From NCBI GenBank assembly GCA_036939975.1, contig JALLPB010000993.1:1-11822 (forward strand): a stretch of 11,822 bases of DNA. Direction: 5' to 3'. Numbering within the stretch: position 1 is the first letter of the stretch; every line of letters begins with the position of its first letter. A program made the position numbers and the translations under genes. The notes beneath the pieces were generated by a model. It was not told the DNA's origin. It made no database searches and saw nothing but the letters and a program-made list of their open reading frames with translations. The stretch is from Cyclostephanos tholiformis (taxonomy: Eukaryota > Bacillariophyta > Thalassiosirophyceae > Thalassiosirales > Thalassiosiraceae). Positions 1 through 8,228 of the stretch are shown here, piece by piece.

Positions 1-490
1 CTGTACACACCTAATGTCTGGCCTTGGGTCAGGCATGCCTAAAGTGTAACAATGGCTACACAAGTTACAGTGAACTTCTGGGCTCATGTCACAAGTGAGG
101 AACAAAATTGGATTACAACAAAATGGTGCCTTGTGGTCCGTCCTTTTTCCCTCATTCTTGACCCACTTGACCCCCTACTGAAAAGACAAGAAAATGACTA
201 CCCCTTCCAAAAATGTTCGTTTTACAGCCTAATATTGATAAGATTATGTGCTGCTCACTAAATTAGCAAACAAATTGTGCTGCTCAGGAATTACAATTTT
301 TATTTTGTGCTGCTTTGGAGAGATAGGTTGTTATTGTGAGCAATTTTTTCTTGCTCTGGACTGATACCAAAAGTCAGCATATCCTTTTTGTTTTGCAATA
401 CATTTAAATCTAATAGTATTACAATATTAGAATTGTTTTACTGTTATATGATTGTACATAGTTAAAATATATAGCTAGTACTGTAGATAA
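1..490. other. AT-rich intergenic DNA, no gene seen
   Basis: I see no supported gene here. The only open frame of any size (52-261, plus, 69 codons) has no recognisable motif and ordinary AT-rich composition. A short motif, tgtgctgct, occurs three times in direct orientation at 247, 276 and 306, a spacing of 29 and 30 bp. The first two copies share two further bases (tgtgctgctca). This may be an old degenerate tandem repeat; no function can be assigned. Confidence 0.5.
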
Positions 491-856
491 AAATTTTGCA
501 GACAGATTGAGTTAAGCCTCTTGAGAGGATCAGCAGGCACTGATTCAGATCTTGAAATCTATGAAAAGACAGGGCACAAGGTTGAATTTACTCAACCAAT
601 GCAACCCCAAGACCACCACCACTACACATGGTGACAAATCATCAGCAACCTCCTCCAAAAAATGGCCTTACTACCCTTTGCAATAGACCCCTTCAGATGC
701 TTTGGCCCCATCTTTCACCAATTGCTCTTCGACAATCAGCCCAACATGCACATTTCCTTCCCAGGATTGAAACCCAATGTGCATATGATGTACTTACAAA
801 TAATGCCATTCCCCAGTCCAAACGGTGTTCTAAAATTAACCAACCACAACTAAACC
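491..856 (+). pseudogene. Decayed open frame, possible repeat-element relic
   Basis: One plus-strand frame stays open from just after the TAA at 488-490 to the stop at 854-856, interrupted by a single in-frame TGA at 632-634. The upstream half reads like coding sequence (for example SLLRGSAGTDSDLEIYEKTG). The downstream half contains FAIDPFRCFGPIFHQLLF, then a proline-rich stretch with FPGLKP and PFPSPNGVL. The frame continuing on both sides of one stop, and a residue mix unlike random AT-rich translation, suggest a dead gene fragment. The 'DPFGRFGPIF'-like motif resembles repeated transposon-associated ORFs I associate with diatom genomes, but I cannot name a family. No start codon, promoter or element termini are seen. 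It could also be chance. Confidence 0.33.
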
Positions 857-1902
857 ATTAGATAACTTACCATCACAACCTTGCAAGACAATAAACTGTG
901 AACACCCCCTGTAAATATTCCTTGACCCCCTTTACCAATTCCTACCTATGATAACCACCCTAGATAGGAAACTAACCGAAATATATACTTTGACCTTACC
1001 ATATGGGCTTCCCGTTAATGGTCAAAACCTTCCTTTTGGAAGTGGAAAAACAGGAGTAAAGAACAATGGCCAAAGAGTGGGGGGCTAGGGGAGTTACTAC
1101 ATAGTACGTCCAATTTAGCGAGCCTCCAATGAGGCGATGGAGGTAAGCTTGCATCATATGTTCATAGATGTGTTTTGAATATGCCTATTGTGGAAGCAGT
1201 GTGCTCCAACGTAAGAACCCATGGATGTCATCACTGCCACTCTAGAACCATGTGACAATGTGTGCCCAAACATGACTTGTCAATCAAGACCAATAACAGT
1301 GGATGATACCTCTCTGTTACCATAGTACGTAGCCCCTAAGTACCCTAGCACTCACTTCTCCTCTTACCCCCTTACCATGATATAGCTAGGGATAGGAGTG
1401 CGGAAGTCACACTCTCTCTCTAGAGAGAGTGAGAGCACGCAAAATGTCCTATTCATTGAAGGAGGATCTAAAACTAGAATGTAATTGATGAATAAAAAAG
1501 GGAGCTTAGAATAATCTGAAGTCTGTATTTGAAGAAATAAACCCAATAAAACTTGTAATTGAGCATAGGATATCCTCCCCCATGGGATTATTTGTGAAAT
1601 AAAGTACAACATTCTATTGATTCCAGGAATGATTACTCCTTACGTGGATGGTAGGGAGTGTAACGTGGATATTGAGAATAAGAATTGACATACTCACCAA
1701 GACTGTCATTCCGACTATCATAGATGGCATTATCAAATAAAGGATAATAACTATACTAGATAGAACTATCATGGATATTGCTTGTGTGTATCACTGAATG
1801 ATTGACTTACACCCGTTCCTCTCCACGACAGCTTTGGTCATGATACGTCCCCCCGATATTTCATGATGGTAGAGAAGGAAGGTTGGGCGTCACACTAAAA
1901 TT
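857..1902. other. Intergenic DNA downstream of the dehydrogenase
   Basis: No gene is supported. A minus-strand open frame at 1364-1612 (82 codons) has no motif and is rejected. The only local structure of note is a perfect 16-bp palindrome of CT/AG dinucleotides at 1414-1429, inside a longer CT-then-GA microsatellite-like tract. The part next to 1902 should contain the 3' untranslated region and polyadenylation site of the minus-strand dehydrogenase, but I see no signal that fixes it. Confidence 0.5.
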
Positions 1903-2937
1903 TCATTTGTTGACAACGTTACGTATTGATCCGCTGATGTAAGACTCGATGTTATCGGCGGTCATATCCACCAGACGTTGCCTGGTCTCGATGCGCCTCC
2001 ATCCGATGTGAGGCGTGAGGAATACGTTGTCCAACTCCCAAAGCTCGCTATCGTGACGGGGAGGCTCGTATTCCTGGGTGTCGAGGCCAGCCCCCGCGAT
2101 GATCCCCTCCTTCATGCACGTTATCAGCTCGTCTTCGTTGATAATCGCTCCTCGGGCGGTATTGATCAGGTAGGCCGTCGGCTTCATGAGGCGAATCTCC
2201 CTGGACCCGATCGAGTGTCTTGTTTGATCGTTCAACGGGCAATTGACGCTAACGTAGTCGGACGTCATCAGGAGTTCGTCGAGGTTCACGACCCTGACCC
2301 TCGGATGATCCGCGTACTTGTGTCCGCGCGGCAAACGTCCCGAGCGGCTGGATATCAAAATCTCCATGCCCAACGGCAACGCCACGTCGATCACGGCGGT
2401 CCCAATCGTGCCGCTGCCCCCGATGAGACCCAAAACCTTCCCGGTGATCTCGTATATCGGATGCTTGAATACGATGAAGTTGGACCTATCCCCATCGTGC
2501 AGCATCCTCGCCTGATGGAACATCGCCGCGGAGAAATTCATGATGTACGTTATGACCATGTGCGCCACGCTCTCGGTGGAGTAGGTGGGCACGTTCGCGA
2601 CGTCGATGCCCATGGACCTCGCCAGCGTCGTGGGGATGTTGTTGTATCCCGTGCCCGCCTCGCACACGAGCCTCACGAGTCCGGGATGGAATTTCATCAT
2701 CGCGGATGCCGGCAAGGCCATTTCCTTCGTGATGACGATCTCGGCCATGCTGTTATTGACGACGTTCGCGATGTCGTCATCGTTCGTCAACGCGTCGACG
2801 TTATTCAGCGTAAGGTCCGTCAAGTCGCGCAATCGACCGAAATCCAACGTGCCGTCATAATCGAGACGGGCGGAATTCAGGAAGATGGCGCGCGGACGGC
2901 GCATGACGAGGGATCGTGTCGAGGCCAACGCGGCCAT
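1903..2937 (-). CDS. D-isomer-specific 2-hydroxyacid dehydrogenase (hydroxypyruvate/glyoxylate reductase-like)
   Basis: This 344-residue protein has the length and order of the D-2-hydroxyacid dehydrogenase family, which interconverts 2-keto acids and D-2-hydroxyacids with NAD(P)H. A split substrate-binding domain (about 15-115 and 305-344) flanks a Rossmann domain. The nucleotide loop GGSGTIG is at 173-179. The family triad is complete: Arg262 in NTARGAIINEDEL, Glu291 in QEYEPP, and His310 in FLTPHIGWRR. The second Rossmann strand ends ISSRS with Arg198 where NAD enzymes carry an acidic residue, so NADP(H) preference is inferred. Substrate cannot be fixed; glycerate, hydroxypyruvate or glyoxylate are the likeliest. 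There is no intron. The start at 2937 has a good context (ccatgg on its strand); Met12 is an alternative. The first 20 residues are Ser/Arg-rich and might be a weak targeting peptide, but a cytosolic protein is equally possible. The gene is more GC-rich than its flanks. Confidence 0.93.
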   Translation of the reverse strand: MAALASTRSLVMRRPRAIFLNSARLDYDGTLDFGRLRDLTDLTLNNVDALTNDDDIANVVNNSMAEIVITKEMALPASAMMKFHPGLVRLVCEAGTGYNNIPTTLARSMGIDVANVPTYSTESVAHMVITYIMNFSAAMFHQARMLHDGDRSNFIVFKHPIYEITGKVLGLIGGSGTIGTAVIDVALPLGMEILISSRSGRLPRGHKYADHPRVRVVNLDELLMTSDYVSVNCPLNDQTRHSIGSREIRLMKPTAYLINTARGAIINEDELITCMKEGIIAGAGLDTQEYEPPRHDSELWELDNVFLTPHIGWRRIETRQRLVDMTADNIESYISGSIRNVVNK

Positions 2938-3275
2938 GGGGGGGAGTAATGGTAAAATACACTATTATTACTAAGAGAGTGAGAAGTGAGTTGAGGGCAA
3001 AGTCGAGTGGGGATGGAGGGATGAGATGATGGAGGCGATGATGTGGGTCATTCCTGAAATGATATGCGGTGTTTAGGTGTATGTAGGTATCGTAGTAGGG
3101 ACTACCTACCTAGGTATGTTACTTACTACTATTTTTTATCTACGGGTATTTTCAAAAGCCCAGGCAGAGTTCACCCGCTCGTTCAATAAGATTTTTTTGG
3201 TCTCTACGGAGCAGCGAGGGAATCAATATATTTTCGTGCGGCGGGATCGATTGCGCACCTCGTTAAGCTAAAAAT
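2938..3275. promoter_or_regulatory. Divergent intergenic region between two start codons
   Basis: These 338 bp separate the start codons of the minus-strand dehydrogenase and the plus-strand RING gene, so they must hold both 5' leaders and probably both promoters. The centre has dense short symmetry: GTAGGTA at 3083-3089 pairs perfectly with TACCTAC at 3103-3109, and TACCTAGGTA at 3107-3116 is a perfect 10-bp palindrome. Such sites could bind a dimeric regulator, though this is inference. AT-rich tracts (2949-2973 and 3119-3140) could be core promoter elements, but no clear TATA box is evident. A 64-codon plus frame at 3077-3271 has no motif and is rejected. An in-frame TAA at 3264-3266 blocks simple upstream extension of the RING gene. 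Confidence 0.6.
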
Positions 3276-6090
3276 ATGAGAATGGCCTCGGCCGGCGGCG
3301 CGCGGCGACTGTCCATTTCATCCTGGCCCGTTCACGCAGCCCTCATTGTCGGGAGGGACGGCGAATTTCCAAGTCTCCTCCCGTTAAGGGACAAAAACAT
3401 GCAACTGAATGAGAACAAGCCGCACTCGCCCCGGTTACTTCCAACACACGACGAGTCCGCACGACTCCTGGGAAAGAATGATACCTCTCCGTCGGCTGGG
3501 ATGACGTCGGCTTACGGGGATTCTGAAGGAATCTTGCTTTCGCTTTTTTGCTTCATCGTTCTAATCCCTTGCATGTTGGCGGCATGCGCACAGTCCATCT
3601 ATTGCGTGAAGAAGAGGCGGCAGGATAGATTAGAGCGGCAGCTGTTGGCCGTGAGCACGAATCCAACGTCGAGGATGTTAGTCCTCAGTGAAATTTTCAA
3701 GGATGATGGTCGGGTAAGTGATAATTGATGATCGTTATAATCGCTCATGAGACACTGGATCCCTCTAATGATATTTATTTACAGCCTGTTACAGAAGACG
3801 AGGCCTACGTGAAGAAGAAGAAACGCGTGTTGGTAAAGAAACATCGCAAGAGGACGCAAGAGGAGTTGACTGACTGGATAAATATAAATATACCTGCCGA
3901 TTCTTTCAATCCTAGTGACGACACGGAGATGTTGGAGAGATATCGGGAAAACAGCGCAGAAAGTGACATTGAAGATCAGATGAACGAAAGTTGCTGGGAC
4001 GAGATCGAGGGCGGCATCTTTGATCGCGAGAGGCCAATGATCGTTTTCTTTTCCGGAAATGTTGATCACGCTGTAATTGCAAATGACGAGCATCCATTAG
4101 AGCAAGAAAATGTATCGACCCTCGATCAATATGATGCTGATAGGGTAAGCGGGAGTGTCACTTCCAAAATGAAGAGCCAGTGTATTAGTATTCAGCCAGA
4201 CGTCGAATGTGGAGAACGTACAATTATCAATGACAATATTTATGCAAGTAAAGACGAGGACAATAATGAACGTGTGATTGATAGCAATCCTGAGCCCATG
4301 GTTTCAAGCATGCCTACAGGACTGAGTCATTATGTCGAAGAAAAAAATATGTTCGTATCAGATGAGAATTCAGACTCATGTGTCGAAAAGATGGAACGCA
4401 TCACGGCAGAAACTTTACCATGCTTGGTAACTCCCGATAGAGAATCAGGACGAGCATTTGAATTGACCTCAGAGACATCACTGACAATTCTACCAAATGT
4501 GACTTCGAATAACCCCCCAGACAGCTTGGTAACTCCCGATAGAGAATTAGAATGTTCATTTGAATTGACCTCAGGGACATCACCAACAAGTCTACCAGAC
4601 GTGACTTTGGACGAACTGAATAACCCCCCAGACATACCCTTTCTTGGCGCTGCCGAAACTCCCTCAAGCTATTTATCTCCACGCGCTCTATCGCCACAAA
4701 AGATGATTGTTGGTGGAAATACTGATCTGGTCGTTTCGGGTCTGCGTCCTTTACCCGATTTAAGTGATGACGATAGCGATGATGGAGACGCTCGCCGTTC
4801 GGCAATTGTTCCATTATTCCGAGCGACTTATCACAGTACACCTGAAATATGTACATGTGGGTCCGATGTCACCGAAGTTACCTCTAACATTGACGGTAAA
4901 GAGATCGGGGGTTGGAGTGCTGAACCTCGTCATGCGACACTTGCGGATGGCGCCAATGATACTGATGCCTCACGTTATCATCAGTTTAACGCAGTGAATC
5001 ACCTTGGAGATGAAGTCATACCGGTCATTAAATCGGAAAGTTACAATTCTACAGATCGCTCTTTGTCAAGCGCTGTCAGCTATTTTAGTTATGAGGACGT
5101 AAGTGTTGCAAGCGAGGAATCGGAAATGTGCGCTATTTGTCTGTGTGCATATGAGGAGGGAGATATCCGCATTTTCTCGAAGAAATGCTCGCATGGTGAG
5201 TAACATGATTGTTCCGGGCATCATTATATTTGATTTATTACTTAGCGCTAGACTCAGCTTTTGCCGTTGCTTGTTTGTGACTCGCAGCATTTCATAAAGA
5301 TTGTATACTTGAGTGGCTGATTAAGAGCCAGCAATGCCCATGCTGTCGAATAGACATGGTGTCAAAGTCAGAGATCAAAGAAATCTCTGCGTCTCTCATC
5401 GGTACGGAACGATTAGCGCAAGCGATGGCAATAGTCAATGGGTCCGGGATGCAAGAGGGGGTGCCATTCCGCGCTAGAAGGCCACGGCTGGGTCGCCACT
5501 TCCTGTCCGTAGCAAGATCGCCGATGCGTTTGTCTTTTTCAGCTGGGCAATCGAGTCCATCTGCCACCAGGTCACGAGCAGTTACACATTTCAATAACGC
5601 GGTCAACCTACACACAAGTCCATCCACAAGGACAGATGTTACCAACACTCACAGCCGTGATTGGATATGGACGAATAGATTTGTGGATGAAGCACAACCA
5701 AGGACAATAAACCCCTCACGGTCTTCTGATGCGATAATGAACCCACACGAAAGTCATCAGTCGAACACTGAATCAGTCTCGGGAATACCAACTACTGTAG
5801 GAGGAATCTCCATGCACAGTTCAACGGCTGGTTCGCTTTTCTCTGCAAATAATAGCATCTTTCACGATCACTGGCAGCAAACGCGCACGGTCCCCTCGAC
5901 GCCCAACAGCAGTCAAAACGTTAGCATTTTTCATAATTCCTGGCAGCAACCGCGTGTAGCCCACTCAACAAGGCGCAACAGCAATAATCCGGTGCAGCTT
6001 CACATAAGTTCGGCTCACCCCTACTGGCGTCAACGTGTTCCATCAAACTCGGAATCCAATCTTCCTGTCATAAGCCTCCCAGCCATTTGA
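3276..6090 (+). CDS. Single-pass membrane RING-H2 protein, probable E3 ubiquitin ligase (three exons)
   Basis: The exons are 3276-3713, 3785-5195 and 5288-6090, giving 883 residues; the frame is open only after both GT-AG introns are removed. Residues 1-84 precede one hydrophobic segment at about 85-107, followed by basic KKRRQDR. A second basic patch lies at 156-169. A long acidic, Ser/Thr-rich and probably disordered region follows (DDDSDDGD at 474-481). A RING-H2 finger spans 595-636: Cys595, Cys598, Cys614, His616, His619, Cys622, Cys633, Cys636. The spacing is C-x2-C-x15-C-x-H-x2-H-x2-C-x10-C-x2-C. Ile597, Trp626, Pro634 and the linchpin-position Arg637 fit E2 binding and ubiquitin transfer. 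Residues 641-883 are Ser/Asn/His/Trp-rich low complexity. The layout resembles ATL-type ligases, but the long central region and tail are unusual. Topology (RING side cytosolic) and membrane compartment are inferred. Met3 is an alternative start. Confidence 0.88.
3714..3784 (+). other. Intron 1 of the RING gene (phase 0)
   Basis: This 71-bp GT-AG intron has a strong donor (GTAAGT) and a pyrimidine-rich acceptor (tttatttacag). It falls after Arg146, just past the transmembrane segment, and joins two frames cleanly at a codon boundary. If retained, translation stops at the TGA at 3726-3728 and gives a 150-residue membrane stub without RING. Confidence 0.88.
4423..4634 (+). repeat. In-frame 102-bp tandem duplication in exon 2
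   Basis: Copy 1 (4423-4524) and copy 2 (4525-4634) are adjacent and start 102 bp (34 codons) apart. Both encode LVTPDRE, FELTS.TS and NNPPD blocks. Copy 2 has a 9-bp insertion near its end (the DEL-like addition before NNPPD), and several substitutions separate the copies. The reading frame is kept throughout, so this is a protein-level repeat in the disordered region, at about residues 380-450. The repeated TPDRE block could be a phosphorylation or docking motif; that is inference. Confidence 0.9.
5196..5287 (+). other. Intron 2 of the RING gene (phase 1, inside the RING finger)
   Basis: This 92-bp GT-AG intron has donor GTGAGT and acceptor ctcgcag. It splits the codon of Ala617, between zinc ligands His616 and His619. 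Only its removal gives the canonical CSHAFHKDC core, which is strong support for the splice sites. Retention meets a TAA at 5201-5203 and leaves half a RING. Confidence 0.92.
5854..5991 (+). repeat. 69-bp imperfect tandem repeat in exon 3 (IFHxxWQQxR motif)
   Basis: Two adjacent units begin at 5854 and 5923, 69 bp (23 codons) apart. They encode SIFHDHWQQTR and SIFHNSWQQPR, each followed by a Ser/Asn-rich linker. A third, more diverged unit (HISSAHPYWRQRV) follows at about 6001-6039. The conserved aromatic and WQQxR core, against a low-complexity background, suggests a short linear binding motif repeated two or three times in the C-terminal tail. The partner is unknown. Confidence 0.8.
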
Positions 6091-6223
6091 GATTGATGTA
6101 GCGTACATATACTACTCGTTTAACTTGCAATGCAATTAGTCTTTTTTGTTCGAATAATTTCTTATCATCTTGCACCACTGGAGATGATCATGCTGCTACT
6201 GAGTCTTCCTATTTTCATGCCTT

Positions 6224-6348
6224 CCTTAATCTCCATTGATACACTCTTCACGCCATTGGCTGCAACTGTTCCCTTGCCCAATCCACCCTTAATCTCCATT
6301 GATACACCCTTCACGCCAATGGCTGCAACTGTTCCCTTGCCCAATCCA
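6224..6348. repeat. 63-bp direct tandem duplication downstream of the RING gene
   Basis: Two adjacent units start at 6224 and 6287 and differ at only about two or three positions, so the duplication looks recent. The unit is 63 bp, a multiple of three, and both strands are open through it. The minus frame (6165-6353) reads as a 21-residue repeat with GLGKGTVAA and VSMEIK blocks. It begins 134 bp after the RING gene stop and so may lie in that gene's 3' untranslated region. No coding function is supported. Confidence 0.85.
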
Positions 6349-6947
6349 TTCATTCTCTAACACCAAAAAAAATGTAGGCCTCTGGTCCCCATCATGGAAG
6401 GCATGAGAGGATAGGAGTAGAACTGAGGTCTAAGTACCTTATGTCTACGTATATACTAACACCCCCCCCATGATCCGTAGCGGAGGATCGACTAGTCATG
6501 CCACAGCATGGGGAGCCATAGAGTGCCCCTGACATCTTCATTAAGTGGGGCTCTAATCCATGCTGCGGCAGCAGTCAAATGGTCAAATTGGTAGTGAACA
6601 ATTCTGGCATGAGCTGATTGATGTCCTCAAACTCATCACCATATGAACAAGTGCTGAGGGTATACAGGGAGTATTTTGATGGGATACGGCCAAGTAGAAA
6701 ATTGGCGTGCCATTGGTTTTCTCCCCAATGACTATTTAGAGCATCTACGATGGCATCTTATGCCAGATAATTGACCACAAGCTTCCCACTAATGAATTAG
6801 CAACAGCTCAAAGGAATTGGCACCACAACTGTGGCTATGCCATTGCAATGATCATCTCTCCTTTGAATTTGGAGATCAATGTCCTTCCAATTGGAGGGAA
6901 GTATAGGAAAGCATTCAGTAAATACTTGGTTTTCAAGGTGGTTGGAG
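6349..6947. other. Intergenic DNA with a weak gene-fragment-like frame
   Basis: No gene is established here. The plus frame 6740-6988 is open for 83 codons between a TAG and a TGA. Its translation looks somewhat protein-like (KLPTNELATAQRNWHHNCGY, then LEINVLPIGGKYRKAFSKY), and similar scraps lie upstream from about 6580 with several stops (QFWHELIDVLKLIT, KIGVPLVF). I do not recognise a family. It may be a fragment of a second decayed element, opposite in orientation to the transposase relic whose 3' end it overlaps. A run of eight C lies near 6462-6469. Confidence 0.25.
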
Positions 6948-8228
6948 TTAAGCCTGCCCCACTTCTGCCATCTCATTCATCCTGGTTATGATTGCAATCT
7001 TGTCTTCCTCCTCCTTGGCAATCTCATTGGCTGTGAATGGGTCACCAAGAATCACGCCGGTGAGATCCTTGTGGGGGAACCAACTGTAGTTGGTCTTCAT
7101 CAATGAATTTTTCATGAGAGAAAGCCCCTGCACTTTCTAATGTGTCTCAGTTCCCCAAGCCAATACATCCTCACAAAAAGGTGCAAAAATCTTGTTGTTC
7201 CAGTTGATGCTGTCCATAATCCCCTCCTCCCACTTTTCATGAATATGTACCTTGTGTAGACTATTAATCCTGATGTCAAGCAGCAGCAACAACCCTTTGG
7301 ATCCACCAGGAATGTGAATTACCTTGATGCACAATACCTAGAGGAGAGGATGTGTCCTCAAGGTACACTGCAAGTACAATGTCAACCCACTCATGCGTGC
7401 AAATCTTGTCCATCCACCTCATTCTCTGACACAAATAGTGCAAAATGGGATCATGCAAAGGTAGCTTGCGTGTCATGACATGCTTGCCATGTTGGCCCTT
7501 GAAGATGATCATCAGGCAAAGAAATGAGTGTAGTGGTACATTGTCATGTGTTGTTGGTTGACTTGCATACATGTCTGCTATTCAACCCCTTCTTCACAAG
7601 AGTGCATACACAATGGTAGCAGAAGAAGAGAGGAGTCTGGTCCATATTGAATATGTACTGTTTGCTGCAGTGAGGACTGGTGAGCATTGGACATGTCATC
7701 ATGGGAAATTCAAGCTCCACCCCATTGATGATATGAGGAGAATGCATTGCCTCATTCATCTGCATGAGATAAAAGTACAAATGCTTTTTCAACCAGCCAC
7801 TCACATCCTTGAAACGTGCCCCAAATGGCTTCTCCTTGAATCTGCTTGTCACGTCAAGAAGTGATGTGGCCTTGTAAATGAGGTGGCTTGTCACAGTCAC
7901 AATCTCCAGCTTGTGTTTGGCAAAGAAGAGCCACTCATGCAGCTTGTCCTGAACTGGCAAGATAGCACCATGCGGTTTGGTGTGAAGACTCCTCTTTGTT
8001 GTTGTTGTCATAGAACCACGCATCTTGTTCACATTTGTGTCACCTAGTCACCTCTCCAACAAACAAGAAGTAAATGGGATATTCCCATTTCCATCACTCC
8101 AGATTGAGCAGTTAGGGAATCTTGCTGCCACACTCACCAAGGATTTGGAATTTCTCAAGGACCATGTAGCATTTGCAGATGATTCCGGACTTGCCACCCC
8201 TTCTCTGTTTTGCCATGGAGTGAGGCAT
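6948..8228 (-). pseudogene. Degenerate pogo/Tigger-type transposase (CENP-B helix-turn-helix plus DDE_1)
   Basis: Read on the minus strand in pieces, the family's domains appear in order. A possible start at 8228 (MPHSMAKQRRGGKSG) leads into a psq-like helix-turn-helix, continued after a frameshift near 8130 as AARFPNCSIWS. A CENP-B/Tc5-type DNA-binding part covers about 8000-7770 and ends in FKDVSGWLKKH. The catalytic core begins YIFNMDQTPLFF, first Asp at 7640-7642, then TLVKKG and STNNT. After a frameshift near 7560 come LMIIFKGQHGKHV and RMRWMDK. After a third shift near 7320 come IPGGSKGLLLLLD (third acidic residue at 7275-7277), INSLHK and KWEEG. Following an in-frame TAG at 7137-7139 the C-terminal SLMKTNYSWFP remains. 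Another in-frame stop is at 8048-8050. The stretch normally carrying the second catalytic Asp (LLxLDxxxxH) appears deleted. It cannot make active transposase. Terminal inverted repeats were not found. Confidence 0.8.

Noticed and set aside
1066..1360. Possible inverted similarity between ggggctaggggagtt and the tagtacgt-containing segment near 1320-1350
   Set aside because: The match is broken and rests on a short self-palindromic word, so chance is likely.
1411..1433. CT/GA palindromic tract
   Set aside because: It is a perfect 16-bp palindrome, but dinucleotide repeats form such symmetry easily. No promoter context supports a binding site.
1978..2949. A 323-codon plus-strand open frame antisense to the dehydrogenase
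   Set aside because: It is the shadow of a real gene with G/C-rich codon bias. The translation is rich in Arg, His, Val and Asp with no motif, while the minus strand has a complete catalytic triad.
3779..4856. Minus-strand open frames of up to 151 codons inside exon 2 of the RING gene
   Set aside because: They are antisense shadows. They duplicate the tandem repeat of the sense strand and show no independent motif or splice structure.
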